The notes below the pieces were generated by a model. It worked only from the letters and a program-made list of their open reading frames with translations, ran no database searches and was not told the DNA's origin. 64,000 nt of DNA from Acidimicrobiales bacterium (GTDB lineage Bacteria > Actinomycetota > Acidimicrobiia > Acidimicrobiales > DATDAH01). A program made the position numbers and the translations under genes. This document shows, in pieces, positions 14,682 to 24,130 of this stretch. Location of the stretch: the NCBI GenBank assembly GCA_016794585.1, contig JAEUJM010000026.1, positions 65,444 to 129,443 on the forward strand, given 5' to 3'. How positions within the stretch are numbered: the stretch's first letter is position 1; the number at the start of each line of letters is the position of its first letter.

Positions 14682-17600
14682 TCAGCTGAGCCCGAAAAAT
14701 CGGTCGAAGAACTCGCTGAGCCTGCCGAGAACGGTCTGCTTCTTGGCAGCGTGCCCGCTGCTCGACCCGAACCGGGAGACCGGCGGAATGACCTTTGTGA
14801 TCGCGGTTCCGCTCGGCTGAACGGCACCGTCGCGGAAGGCTGCGTCGATGAACGAGCGGGTGGCTTCGGGATCGAGATCCTCCTCGGCGATGATGCGGTC
14901 GAGCTCCTCCGTTCGCTTCGCGGCGACGAAGGTGGCCCAGGCTCCGTCGACGTCGGCGCTGGCCGAGAGCGAATCCACGAACTCTTCGATGAGGTCCTTC
15001 TTGTTGCGCAGCGAGGGGCTCGAGGACACGGCTCGGTCAATGGCGGCACGGATCTCCTTGGCGTCGCCGTCGCCCTTCACAGCGCGGTACTGCTCGACGA
15101 GCATCAGGATGTAGTCGACGTTGATCTCGACCTGCTTGATCAGCTCGATCTCGAAGACGACCTCTTCGTGGATCGGCTCCTTGTCGGCGTCGCTCTGGCC
15201 GCGGAAGTCCTGGTACAAGTTGAGGTAGACGCTCTGGTAGTCCTGCATCGCACGCAATGTGAGGACCTCGTTGCCGGCGAAGTCGTCGAAGGAGCAGAGG
15301 ATGTTCCGGAGGCGCAGGATCGCACCGAATAGCGTGATGAACGCCTTCTGCGCAGTCTCTCCCACGATCGGTTGGCCGAGCGGGAAGTCGGTCTGCAGCT
15401 CCGTGACACGCTCGGCGTACTCGTCGTAGTACTCGGCATACGGCTTGAGGAGCACGATCCCTCGTGCGTCCTTGTTGCCGAACAGGGCGATGGCGTCGTT
15501 GGTCGCCTCTTCGAGGTCGCGGAAGCTGACGATGTTGCCGAAGGTCTTGACCGAATTAAGGATCCGGTTTGTCCGTGAATACGCCTGGATCATCCCGTGG
15601 GACCTGAGGTTTTTGTCGACCCACAGCGTGTTTAGCGTCGTGGCGTCGAAACCGGTGAGGAACATGTTGACCACAATCACGAGGTCGATCTCGCGGTTCT
15701 TCAGCCGCAGCGACAGGTCCTTGTAGTAGTTCTGGAACTTGTCGGCGGTCGTGTCAAAGCTGGTCCCGAAGATGTCGTTGTAGTCCTGGATGGCGTGCTC
15801 CAGGAACTCCCGCGCGTCGAAGCCGAGGGCGTCGGTCTCGAACTCCTCCTCGGGCAGTAGATCGTCAGGCTCGGCCTCGTTGGGGGTGTAGCTGTAGATC
15901 AACCCGACCTTGAGCTGCTGGTCCGACGGCAGGTCCTTCTGCTGGAGGTAGAAGTTGCTGTAGTAGCGCCGGGCGGCCTCGATCGATGCCGTGGCGAGCA
16001 ACGAGTTGAAGCCACGGACGCGCTTGCCTTGGAGGCTGTAGTGGGAGGCCCGCTTCGTCTTCTGGTCAAAGTGCTCACGGATGTAGGCGACGATCTGCTC
16101 GATGCGCTTGGGTGCGAGCAGCGCGTTCTCCTTGTCGATAGCGCTTACCTGCTTGTCCGCGATCGACTCGGGCATTTTGACGGTGTTCACGTAGTCGATC
16201 CGGAACGGAAGCACGTTCTTGTCGGTGATGGCGTCGACGATGGTGTAAGTGTGCAGCTTGTCGCCGAACGCCTGCTCTGTCGTGCGCAACTGCGGATTGC
16301 CGCCGGCGCCAGCGTTGGCGGCGAAGATCGGCGTCCCCGTGAAGCCGAAGAGGTGGTACCGGCGAAACGCCTTGGTGATCGCGGTGTGCATGTCGCCGAA
16401 CTGTGAGCGGTGGCACTCGTCGAAGACGATTACGACGTGGCCGTCGTAGATCTCGTGGCCCTTGTTGGCGGCGATGAAGGTGCTGAGCTTCTGGATCGTG
16501 GTGATGATGATCCGTGCCGCCGGGTCCTCAAGCTGCTGCTTGAGGACCCGAGTCGACGTGTTTGAGTTGGCGGCCCCCTTCTGGAAGCGGTCGTACTCCT
16601 GCATCGTCTGGTAGTCGAGGTCCTTGCGGTCCACGACGAAAAGCACTTTGTCGATCGTCGGCATCGCACTGGCGAGTTGCGCCGTTTTGAAGCTCGTGAG
16701 GGTCTTGCCAGAGCCAGTCGTGTGCCACACGTACCCGCCGCCCGCGACCGTGCCCCACTTCTTGTAGTTGGACGAGACCTGCACGCGACCCAGGATCTGT
16801 TCGGTCGCGACGATCTGGTATGGACGCATCACGAGCAGCGTGTGATCGGCGGTCAGCACGCAGTAGCGGGTGAGGATGTTCAGCAGCGTGTGCTTGGCGA
16901 AGAAGGTCTTGGCGAAGCCCCGAAGATCCTCGATCGGCTTGTTGGTCGCGTCTGCCCACCAGCTCGTGAAGGCGAAGCTGTTCGAGGTCCTGCGAGCCCG
17001 CTTCCCACCTGACCGCTCGGTGATGTGCTGCGCCCGGACCGTGTTGCTGTAGTACTTCGTGAGCGTGCCGTTGGTGATGACGAACAGCTGTACGTACTCG
17101 AACAGCCCGGACCCGGCCCAGAAGCTGTCTCGCTGGTAACGCTTGATCTGGTTGAACGCCTCTCGGATGTCGACACCCCGGCGCTTGATCTCGATGTGAA
17201 CCATCGGGAGGCCGTTGACGAGGACGGTCACGTCGTACCGATTGGCGTAGGTGCCGGTGACCTCGTACTGGTTGATCACCTGGAGACGGTTGTTGTGGAC
17301 GCTGGCTTTGTCGATCAGCGAGACGTTCTTCGTCGTTCCGTCATCTCGCTGGAGGAGCTGAACGTGGTCCTCTTGGAGCCGGGTCGTCTTCTCGACGGGG
17401 CCGTCCTTGGCGCTGGCGATGCGCTCGGAGAAGAACCGCTCCCACTCGGCCTCGGAGAACTCGATCCCGTTCAGCGCCTCGAGTTGGGTTCGAAGGTTGG
17501 CGATCAGCCCTTCCTCGCTCGTGAGCGGGAGGTACTCGTAGGCCTGCTCCTGGAGGAGGTCGAGGAAGGCGCTCTCGAGGTCGGCCTCGGACTGGTACCC

Positions 17601-17696
17601 GCTCTCGTGTGTCGCGTCGGCGACGAACTCAGCGACGACGGTGCTCTGCGAGCTGACGGCGATCGGCTCGTAGCGCGGAACCGATCCGTCGCTCAC
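14682..17696 (-). CDS. hsdR: Type I restriction endonuclease, R (translocase/nuclease) subunit
   Basis: This 1004-aa protein is the motor-nuclease subunit of a type I restriction system, which translocates and cuts unmethylated DNA. The N-terminal PD-(D/E)xK nuclease is visible at D155 and E169-I-K171 (VHIEIKRRG). The helicase core shows Walker A HTTGSGKT (325-332), DECH (426-429), TGTP (453-456) and a motif VI QAYSRTNR. The C-terminal helical region, which binds the methylase, is complete, giving normal family length. The GTG at 17696 follows GAGGAGGCCAC and overlaps the hsdS stop (GTGA). Codon choice is less GC-extreme than in the flanking genes, supporting acquisition. Confidence 0.96.
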   Translation of the reverse strand: MSDGSVPRYEPIAVSSQSTVVAEFVADATHESGYQSEADLESAFLDLLQEQAYEYLPLTSEEGLIANLRTQLEALNGIEFSEAEWERFFSERIASAKDGPVEKTTRLQEDHVQLLQRDDGTTKNVSLIDKASVHNNRLQVINQYEVTGTYANRYDVTVLVNGLPMVHIEIKRRGVDIREAFNQIKRYQRDSFWAGSGLFEYVQLFVITNGTLTKYYSNTVRAQHITERSGGKRARRTSNSFAFTSWWADATNKPIEDLRGFAKTFFAKHTLLNILTRYCVLTADHTLLVMRPYQIVATEQILGRVQVSSNYKKWGTVAGGGYVWHTTGSGKTLTSFKTAQLASAMPTIDKVLFVVDRKDLDYQTMQEYDRFQKGAANSNTSTRVLKQQLEDPAARIIITTIQKLSTFIAANKGHEIYDGHVVIVFDECHRSQFGDMHTAITKAFRRYHLFGFTGTPIFAANAGAGGNPQLRTTEQAFGDKLHTYTIVDAITDKNVLPFRIDYVNTVKMPESIADKQVSAIDKENALLAPKRIEQIVAYIREHFDQKTKRASHYSLQGKRVRGFNSLLATASIEAARRYYSNFYLQQKDLPSDQQLKVGLIYSYTPNEAEPDDLLPEEEFETDALGFDAREFLEHAIQDYNDIFGTSFDTTADKFQNYYKDLSLRLKNREIDLVIVVNMFLTGFDATTLNTLWVDKNLRSHGMIQAYSRTNRILNSVKTFGNIVSFRDLEEATNDAIALFGNKDARGIVLLKPYAEYYDEYAERVTELQTDFPLGQPIVGETAQKAFITLFGAILRLRNILCSFDDFAGNEVLTLRAMQDYQSVYLNLYQDFRGQSDADKEPIHEEVVFEIELIKQVEINVDYILMLVEQYRAVKGDGDAKEIRAAIDRAVSSSPSLRNKKDLIEEFVDSLSASADVDGAWATFVAAKRTEELDRIIAEEDLDPEATRSFIDAAFRDGAVQPSGTAITKVIPPVSRFGSSSGHAAKKQTVLGRLSEFFDRFFGLS

Positions 17697-18922
17697 GTGG
17701 CCTCCTCGAATGTGAGGAGCCGATCCCGGTAGTACTCGTACTGCGTCCGCCGGGCGACGATCTCAGCAGGTAGGCCGACGGATAGGTCGTTCACGAGTGC
17801 GTCGAACGTGTCGAGGACTTGGGCGATGCGCGCCTGCTCCGCGAGCGGCGGCAAGGCGATCGGGTACTTCTTCACGATCCCCATGTTGAGGTCGGAACGA
17901 TTGCCCTGGCCCCTAGATCGGAGGTCTTCATAGTGCTGCACGAGCCAGTAGTACACGTATCGGTAGTGGGCCGCGTCCGGTTCGATTTCAAGAGCGCAGC
18001 AGTGCTGGTTCGTCGTGAGGGGGATTCTGTTCACGGCTACCCGGCCCCGGGTCACACCGGCTCCCGAGATCGCCACGATCACACTGTTCGGAGAAACCCA
18101 GCGGGCTGCGGAGTTGTCGAGCCCGGCCTTAGTGATCTTCACCTCGGTGTCGACGATGTCAGCGTAACGAACCTCCTGGGTTCGCAGCCAGGGGATGTCG
18201 CCCCCGTAGAAGTCGGCGCGAGTGGAGAGAGGCGTACCCCCAGCGGAAACGAGCCGACAGATGTCAGCCAGCGTGACCCACTCGATCCCACTCTCGAACG
18301 TCAGCAGTGCCTTGCGGTAGTGCGCGTACTGGCGTCGTCGCGCCTGCAGCTCCGCCTGCAGCTCCGCCTGCAGCTCCGCCTGCAGCGACTCGAATGAGTC
18401 TAGGACTCGAACGACCTCCTCCTGAACCTCAAGCGGAGGTACTGGGATGCGGATCCTCTCGAGACCCGTGCGCGAGATTCGACGGACCTTGGCGCCGGTG
18501 ACATGTCGCCGCTTCTGAGTTTGGAACTGCTCGGACTGAAAGAAGTACGAGACGTACCTGGGGTCGAGCGAGTGGCGGTAAATTACCGCATCGGTGCCGA
18601 CTGCGACCTCATCATCACCGAGCCACGCGACTGCCTTTCCAACAGACTCGTCGTCCTCGCTGGTCGTTGCGATGACGACATTACCGGTCTTCGCCCGACG
18701 ACTACGTGCGGCCTGCTCAGGCGTCACGAACGACTTCGTTTCCGTTGCCGACGTTCCGTAGTGGGTATGGATCTGGCCATAGTGGATGCAGCCGACGCCC
18801 TCGTCGACGAAGTCAGACTTCTGGATCCCGCTCCCACGTTCGAACTCACCCAGGTCACCGAGCGCGCGGAACTCGACGCCGTTCGGGCAGCGCTCACGGA
18901 GCAGATCTTCTATCCGACTCAC
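17693..18922 (-). CDS. hsdS: Type I restriction-modification specificity subunit
   Basis: This 409-aa protein has two target-recognition domains, each followed by a conserved helix: TRD1 about 15-165 ending RIRIPVPPLEVQEEVVRVLD, and TRD2 about 213-370 ending YPIALPPLAEQARIAQVLDT. Between them lies a coiled spacer with the tandem repeat (LQAE)n at residues 180-195, encoded by an exact 12-bp repeat. In EcoR124-type systems the number of such 4-residue repeats sets the distance between the two DNA half sites. The GTG at 18922 overlaps the accessory gene's stop (GTGA). The target sequence cannot be predicted from sequence alone. Confidence 0.95.
   Translation of the reverse strand: MSRIEDLLRERCPNGVEFRALGDLGEFERGSGIQKSDFVDEGVGCIHYGQIHTHYGTSATETKSFVTPEQAARSRRAKTGNVVIATTSEDDESVGKAVAWLGDDEVAVGTDAVIYRHSLDPRYVSYFFQSEQFQTQKRRHVTGAKVRRISRTGLERIRIPVPPLEVQEEVVRVLDSFESLQAELQAELQAELQARRRQYAHYRKALLTFESGIEWVTLADICRLVSAGGTPLSTRADFYGGDIPWLRTQEVRYADIVDTEVKITKAGLDNSAARWVSPNSVIVAISGAGVTRGRVAVNRIPLTTNQHCCALEIEPDAAHYRYVYYWLVQHYEDLRSRGQGNRSDLNMGIVKKYPIALPPLAEQARIAQVLDTFDALVNDLSVGLPAEIVARRTQYEYYRDRLLTFEEAT
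18341..18386. repeat. 12-bp tandem repeat in hsdS encoding LQAE units
   Basis: The unit CGCCTGCAGCTC occurs three times (18341-18376) plus 10 of 12 bases of a fourth. It encodes LQAELQAELQAELQA in the linker between the two target-recognition domains. Copy-number change would keep the frame and alter linker length. Confidence 0.9.
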
Positions 18923-19725
18923 GGCGTCCGATCGGCGATCGGGGACTGCTCGTCGCCTTCCCAACCCAGCGTCGCAATTGCAGCAGCGAACTCGCTGCGG
19001 TTTCGAACGTTGCTCACAACCCCGAGAATGAGCCTGCGGCACGGATCGTACTTCTCAAGAGCTTCGGCTTCGTCGGCATCGCCATGTATGACATTACTGA
19101 GTTCCGCGAACAAGGTGTAGCCATTCTCGGCGAATTCGGTTGGAATGATCCGCGCTTGGCCATCGACCTCTTGAAGGAGCAGTCTGAAGTTCTTCCGCCT
19201 ACCGTTCGGGTGTGTCGTCGCGATTCCAGCGGCCACGGCAGCCTCCATGGTGAGAGATTCGAAGATCTTCCTCAGGTAGATCATGGCGCCGGCGCCAAGG
19301 CGATCATCGAAAGCAATCTGCGCCCTTTCGAACAGGTCGTCGATCTGTTCGATGCGCAGTCCTTGCGCTCCCGCTAGATCCCGGCGATTCTCAGTGAATC
19401 GCTGCAAGTACACCTCGGGCGCCGGGGAGTACAGGTCATCGCCACAACCAATTAGGAACCACGCTTCGGCCCCCGACCCGCAGCCGGAACAACGAAGCGC
19501 CACATCGATGCTCAGCACCTGTTCCCCGGCCACAAGACACGAGAGCTTTTCGCCAGAAACGAAGCTCCTCGTGTCTCCACACGCCAGACAGAAGTGGTTC
19601 CTGACAACCCTGCCGGCCGTTATCAACCGCTGTGCGCCCCACGAGACCTTCCGAGAACCAAGGAAGTTTTCGACCTGAGTCCTCGACGTATCTGGGGCTC
19701 TGTTCAAGACCTCCGACAGCCGCAC
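18919..19725 (-). CDS. Accessory protein within the hsd operon: zinc ribbon plus DUF4145-like domain
   Basis: This 268-aa protein lies between hsdM and hsdS and overlaps both. The N-terminal part has two Cys pairs, CLACGD and CSGCGS, fitting a zinc ribbon (about residues 46-83). The C-terminal part resembles DUF4145: IDDLFERAQIAFDDRLGAGA, MIYLRKIFESLTMEAA, then ELSNVIHGDADEAEALEKYD with the conserved HG pair. DUF4145 proteins are common passengers of restriction loci with no defined biochemical role that I know. The GTG at 19725 shares its first base with the hsdM stop (TAGTG). Tight coupling argues that it works with the restriction complex. Confidence 0.75.
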   Translation of the reverse strand: MRLSEVLNRAPDTSRTQVENFLGSRKVSWGAQRLITAGRVVRNHFCLACGDTRSFVSGEKLSCLVAGEQVLSIDVALRCSGCGSGAEAWFLIGCGDDLYSPAPEVYLQRFTENRRDLAGAQGLRIEQIDDLFERAQIAFDDRLGAGAMIYLRKIFESLTMEAAVAAGIATTHPNGRRKNFRLLLQEVDGQARIIPTEFAENGYTLFAELSNVIHGDADEAEALEKYDPCRRLILGVVSNVRNRSEFAAAIATLGWEGDEQSPIADRTP

Positions 19726-21284
19726 TACGACGAGCCTTCAAGGTCTTCGACGATCTGATCGATAGCGGTCCGGAGCTCCTGCTCACGAGCAACAATACGG
19801 ACGATCTCGGCGTTCAACACCACGATGTCAACCGGCTCGCGAGTATCTCGCTCCTCGACATAGGAGGAGACCGACAGGTTGTAGTCGTTTTCAGCGATCA
19901 CCGAGTTGTTAACCAAGCAAGCGAAGTGGTCTGCGTCGCCTCTCTCGATGAAGGCCTCGAGGATGGTGTCCTGGTTCTCCGGTGTGAGCTTGTTCTTGTT
20001 GCCACCCCGGACGAACTGGGTCGACGCGTCGATGAAGAGCGTTTTGTTGTCGGCCTTGGACTTCTTCAGCACGATGACGCAGGTTGCGATGGTTGTGCCG
20101 AAGAAGAGGTCTGGCGGCAGCTGGATCACGGTGTCGACGTAGTTGTTGTCGATTAGGTACTTGCGGATCTTCTGCTCGGCCCCGCTGCGGTAAAGCACGC
20201 CGGGGAACTCGACGATCGCCGCCGTTCCGTTCACCGCGAGCCAGCTGAGCATGTGCATCGTGAAGGCGAGGTCAGCCTTGCTCTTCGGCGCGAGAACACC
20301 GGCGGGGGCGTAGCGCGGGTCGTTGATCAGGAGCGGGTTGGCGTCGCCCTCCCATCGAATCGAGTACGGGGGGTTCGACACGATCGCCTCGAACGGTTCG
20401 TCGTCCATGTGGGCCGGATCGGTCAGTACATCGCCGTGGGCGATGTCGAACTTCTCGAAGTTGATGTCGTGTAGGAACATGTTGATCCGGCACAGGTTGT
20501 AGGTCGTGAGGTTGATCTCCTGACCGAAGAAGCCCTGGTGCACGTTGTCCTTGCCGAGCACCTTGGCGAACTTGAGCAGGAGCGAGCCGGACCCGCAGGC
20601 GGGGTCGTAGACCTTGTTCACCTCGGTCTTGCCCACGACGGTGATCCGGGCGAGCAGCTCGGACACTTCCTGTGGCGTGAAGAACTCGCCGCCCGACTTG
20701 CCGGCACCCGAAGCGTACATCGTCATCAGGTACTCGTAGGCGTCGCCGAACGCGTCGATCGAGTTGTCGGCATAGGAGCCGAGCCCGAGGTCTCCGACCG
20801 CGTCGAGCAGCTTCACGAGCTTCTCGTTGCGCTTGGCAACAGTCGGGCCGAGCTTGGAGCTGTTGAGGTCGAGGTCGTCGAACAGGCCCTTGAGGTCGTG
20901 TTCGCTGGGCGTGCCGAGGGCCGAACCTTCGATGTGGTTGAACACCTGCTCGAGGGTCTCGTTGAGGTTCTCGTCGTTCCGAGCTCGCTTGCGGACGTTG
21001 ACGAACAGCTCGGTCGGCGGGATGTAGAAGCCCTTCTCGGCGACGGTGTCCGCTCGGCCAGACTCGGCGGCCTCATCGTCGAGGTCGGTGTAGGCGAAGT
21101 CCGGGGCGCCCGACCTGTGCTCGTGCTCGTCGATGTACGCGGTTAGGTTCTCGGAGATATATCGGTAGAAGAGCATCCCGAGCACGTACTGCTTGAAGTC
21201 CCAGCCGTCGACGCTGCCGCGGAGGTCGTTGGCGATCCGCCAGATCGTCTTGTGCAGGTCGGCTCGCTGCGCTTCCTTCGTCAT
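19725..21284 (-). CDS. hsdM: Type I restriction-modification DNA methyltransferase (M) subunit
   Basis: This 519-aa protein is an N6-adenine methyltransferase. The N-terminal helical HsdM domain starts LHKTIWRIANDLRGSVDGWD. The catalytic domain shows FFTPQEVSELL, the SAM-binding motif DPACGSGSL (about 227-235) and the catalytic NPPYS (304-308). The C-terminal coil after about 470 contacts HsdS. ATG 21284 is chosen because it is the conserved N-terminus (MTKEAQRADLHKTIW). A possible -10 (TACAGT on the minus strand, 21319-21324) in the 118-bp gap upstream suggests its own promoter besides read-through from the helicase gene. It forms one coupled unit with the accessory, hsdS and hsdR genes. Confidence 0.96.
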   Translation of the reverse strand: MTKEAQRADLHKTIWRIANDLRGSVDGWDFKQYVLGMLFYRYISENLTAYIDEHEHRSGAPDFAYTDLDDEAAESGRADTVAEKGFYIPPTELFVNVRKRARNDENLNETLEQVFNHIEGSALGTPSEHDLKGLFDDLDLNSSKLGPTVAKRNEKLVKLLDAVGDLGLGSYADNSIDAFGDAYEYLMTMYASGAGKSGGEFFTPQEVSELLARITVVGKTEVNKVYDPACGSGSLLLKFAKVLGKDNVHQGFFGQEINLTTYNLCRINMFLHDINFEKFDIAHGDVLTDPAHMDDEPFEAIVSNPPYSIRWEGDANPLLINDPRYAPAGVLAPKSKADLAFTMHMLSWLAVNGTAAIVEFPGVLYRSGAEQKIRKYLIDNNYVDTVIQLPPDLFFGTTIATCVIVLKKSKADNKTLFIDASTQFVRGGNKNKLTPENQDTILEAFIERGDADHFACLVNNSVIAENDYNLSVSSYVEERDTREPVDIVVLNAEIVRIVAREQELRTAIDQIVEDLEGSS

Positions 21285-21402
21285 CACCGCGCTTCCCGAT
21301 GGTCGTTGAGGTCGCTCGACTGTACGGCATGGACCGCCCAGGGCGGCCGACCGCTCATCGGCCAACGAGCTCCCCGACCGACCGGACGTTGAGGCGCCCC
21401 TG

Positions 21403-22335
21403 TCAACTGTGCAGCGACAGGTCCATCGTGAGCTGCTCGGCAAGTTTCGCCGGCAGCGGCACGCGCTCGGCCTGGCGCTCGGTCGCCCACTCGCTTGAGT
21501 CGGGGGTCTCACCCATCACGACGCCGAACCAGCGCTCGCGGTCCTTGACGACACGGAACATCTTTTCGTCGTGCGTGCCGCCCAGGTACGGCTCGTAGAC
21601 GACGACTGGTTTCCCGAGGCGCTCGCCGAGCGAGGCGATGCGGTCGACCCGTCCAGTGCGCTGCTCCAGCGTACTCGGGTTCCAGTCCAGGTCGTGGTGG
21701 ATGACGTGGTGGCAGTCGCGGTGCAGGTCGACTCCCTCCGCCATCACCGAGCTGGCCACGAGGACCTCGGGGAAGAACGGCGTGTTGAACGCGAGCATCA
21801 GGCGCCGGCGGGTCGTCGCCTGCACGCCACCATTGGCGAGGCGGACGTTGGGCAGGAGCGTCTCGCGCCGGGCCGAGCGTTCGGACTCGTCGAAGTCCTC
21901 GGTGACCGCGGTGATGCTGCCGGTCTGGATCCGGTGGAGCGCGTCGAGGAGGTCGTCGCGTTCAGTGTCCACCTTCTGTGCGAGCAGCTCAGCGAAGGCT
22001 CGGACCCGGTCCGCGAGCGTCAGCCCACCGAGGAGACGATGCTCGAGCCCATCGAGCAGGTCGTCGGGGGTGGTGGCCGACGAGAGGTCCACGAAGCGCA
22101 CAAGGAACGATGGGGTTCGCATGAACCGGATGACGACGTCGGCGACAGCTTCGGCCGACTCGGCGTCGGACACGCCGGCAACGGAGGCGACACGAGACCG
22201 GAACCGCTGGAAGCCGCTGCTGTCGGAGCGAAGAAGCCGTTCAGCAGTTCGGTCGAGCTGCGCGACGACGGCGTCCTCATCGGCGGGATCGATGGAGAAC
22301 GCACGCCCGCTCCGTTCGAGGACCTCAGCGCGGGA
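21403..22335 (-). CDS. SNF2-like helicase, C-terminal part (separated by a frameshift)
   Basis: About 310 codons encode the second RecA-like half of the helicase whose first part ends at 22325. Continuing from the break the frame reads RAEVLERSGRAFSIDP, and near the end carries helicase motifs V and VI: VMAEGVDLHRDCHHVIHHDL then WNPSTLEQRTGRVDRIAS. There is no convincing own start; an in-frame ATG at 22410 lies inside the overlapping first part and would give unrelated N-terminal residues. Dropping one C from CTCCCGC at about 22331-22337 joins both parts into one protein of about 908 aa. I treat this as an interrupted gene. Confidence 0.8.
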   Translation of the reverse strand, partial: SRAEVLERSGRAFSIDPADEDAVVAQLDRTAERLLRSDSSGFQRFRSRVASVAGVSDAESAEAVADVVIRFMRTPSFLVRFVDLSSATTPDDLLDGLEHRLLGGLTLADRVRAFAELLAQKVDTERDDLLDALHRIQTGSITAVTEDFDESERSARRETLLPNVRLANGGVQATTRRRLMLAFNTPFFPEVLVASSVMAEGVDLHRDCHHVIHHDLDWNPSTLEQRTGRVDRIASLGERLGKPVVVYEPYLGGTHDEKMFRVVKDRERWFGVVMGETPDSSEWATERQAERVPLPAKLAEQLTMDLSLHS

Positions 22336-24130
22336 GCGCGCGCGAGATGTGTGCTCGCAGCGCCTTGCCGGTCTCGACATAGAAGCAGAACACGAGCACC
22401 TTCTCGCCATCCCGCCAGAGCGATGTCACCCGGTCGACCACCGCCCGCACCTTCGGATGCGATGCCCAGCCGTCGGTGGTGTCGTCGGGTAGCTCCGCAC
22501 TGATCCGATCGAGGTACCAGCGCAGGCGGGGAGAGTCGGCAACGCGGTCGGCGACCGCGTCGCCGGCATCGTCGTCGAGGACGGCCGTACGGTTCCGCCG
22601 CGTGTCGGCGTAGGCCTCGAACGAGGAGGCGAGTCCGTACGCGAAGTACGACCGTGCGGCTGCGGCGCCGTCAGGGCGGACCAGGCTCGACACGGCCTGC
22701 GCCCGCGCTGCCAGGAGGAACGGAAGCGTTGCTGGCCCGTCGACGGCGAGGCCGCTGTCGGAGCGGCTCGCGTCGGTGATGCCGGCGCCTGGCAGGTACC
22801 GGCGCCGGTGGGCCTTGTCGGCCCGGGCATGGCGGATCACCCACGGACGAAGGCGCAGCTCGGCGTCGTCCAGCTCGGTGGCGGCCTGAGCGGCGACCTC
22901 CAGCGCGGTGCGAACCGGCTCGGGCTGCTCGGGTGTGGGCTCGAAGGACATGAGCGCCTCGACCGCCGGCGCGTCCTCGGGCGCAATACGGGCCCAGGCC
23001 CGTTCGAGGCGGAGCGCCGACGCCTGCGCCCGGTCGAGCGAGATACGCAGGGTGTCCAGCTGTTCGTCGAACGCGGCACGCGTGGTCTTGTTCGCCCATC
23101 GGATGCCGTGAAAGCGGTCGAGCACGCTGACGAGCTCGTGGTGGCCGAGCTGGAAGGGGGTGGCAGTCAGGAACAACATCCGCTCGAACATGCCGCCGAG
23201 CGGTCCCTGCAGCGCAACGACGTCTGCCTCGGCCTCGTCATTGGTCAGCAGGCGCGAGAGCTGGTTGGCGTTCTTGACGTGGTGGGCCTCGTCGAGGATG
23301 AGCAGCGGCAGGGCCTCGTCGAGGTGGCCGAGGCACTCCTTCCAGGTCTCGGTCATCGTCCGCCGGAGCTGCGCCCGAACCGCCTTCAACTTGCGGTCCA
23401 GCGAGGCGTTGTTGTGCACCGGCATCGACGCGACGACCTCGCGCACCGGACCGAGGTCCACGGCCTTCATCGCCCGGAGGGCGCTGAAGGGGACGGGGTC
23501 GTCATCGAGCGGGTGGTTGGGACGCCACCGGTTCCACGTGTCCTTCCAGCGGGTCGGCGGCACCGCGAGGAGCGCCTCGACGACGTCGGGACCGAAGGGC
23601 GCGTTGAACAGCTTCTTGGAGTAGCGGGCGATCGCCCGGCGACGGTTGGCGAGCGCAGGCCGGTTCGCCGTTGCCTGGCGGATGATCGCGAGCTTGATGA
23701 ACGGGTCGTTGAGCTGCCTCGTGAGCGCCCCGTGGGTGACGAAGATCAGGTGCTTCCGGCTGCGCGCCGGGTCGTCGAGCAGCTTGAGGAAGTCGCTGCC
23801 GCTGCGGACCGGCTCGGAGGCGCGCAAGCCGTGCCCTGGGGTCAGACACCGCTCGGAGAACACGGCCCACTCGGTCGGCCACTTCTCCGCCACGGCAGAA
23901 GGCACCATGATCACCACCGGGCGACGCCTCCGTGTGGCCTCGAGCACCGAGACAGCGACGGCAAGGGCGACGTAGGTCTTGCCCATGCCCACCTCGTCGG
24001 CCAGCACGATCCCGGGCTGGCTGTCGAGCCGGCGCAGGATCTCGGTGGCTGTGGCGGTCTGGCGGTCGGCGTCGGTGTCGGCGACGCGGTCGTTCCGCAT
24101 CGAGATCCGCGGGCTGATGGGCCACCTCAT
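22325..24130 (-). CDS. SNF2/DEAH-type helicase, N-terminal part (frameshifted gene)
   Basis: This 601-codon frame holds RecA domain 1 and the start of domain 2 of a large superfamily 2 helicase: Walker A ADEVGMGKT (44-52), DEAH (280-283), TATP (322-325), and the motif IV region VLVFCFYVETGKALRAHISR just before the stop. The reading frame then ends at a TGA two codons after CTCCCG, while the matching continuation runs in the next frame (21403-22335). ATG 24130 overlaps the PLD gene stop as ATGA. It is the third gene of an unknown/PLD/helicase cassette. The helicase would translocate on nucleic acid; its exact role and whether it is functional are uncertain. Confidence 0.85.
   Translation of the reverse strand: MRWPISPRISMRNDRVADTDADRQTATATEILRRLDSQPGIVLADEVGMGKTYVALAVAVSVLEATRRRRPVVIMVPSAVAEKWPTEWAVFSERCLTPGHGLRASEPVRSGSDFLKLLDDPARSRKHLIFVTHGALTRQLNDPFIKLAIIRQATANRPALANRRRAIARYSKKLFNAPFGPDVVEALLAVPPTRWKDTWNRWRPNHPLDDDPVPFSALRAMKAVDLGPVREVVASMPVHNNASLDRKLKAVRAQLRRTMTETWKECLGHLDEALPLLILDEAHHVKNANQLSRLLTNDEAEADVVALQGPLGGMFERMLFLTATPFQLGHHELVSVLDRFHGIRWANKTTRAAFDEQLDTLRISLDRAQASALRLERAWARIAPEDAPAVEALMSFEPTPEQPEPVRTALEVAAQAATELDDAELRLRPWVIRHARADKAHRRRYLPGAGITDASRSDSGLAVDGPATLPFLLAARAQAVSSLVRPDGAAAARSYFAYGLASSFEAYADTRRNRTAVLDDDAGDAVADRVADSPRLRWYLDRISAELPDDTTDGWASHPKVRAVVDRVTSLWRDGEKVLVFCFYVETGKALRAHISRALPR

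Noticed and set aside
18341-18386. CRISPR-like short repeats
   Set aside because: The repeats are contiguous 12-bp units without spacers inside the hsdS frame, so they are a coding tandem repeat.
22325-22340. Programmed ribosomal frameshifting in the helicase
   Set aside because: A +1 shift at CTC-CCG has no slow codon, stop or stimulatory signal at the slip site; an indel or sequencing error is simpler.
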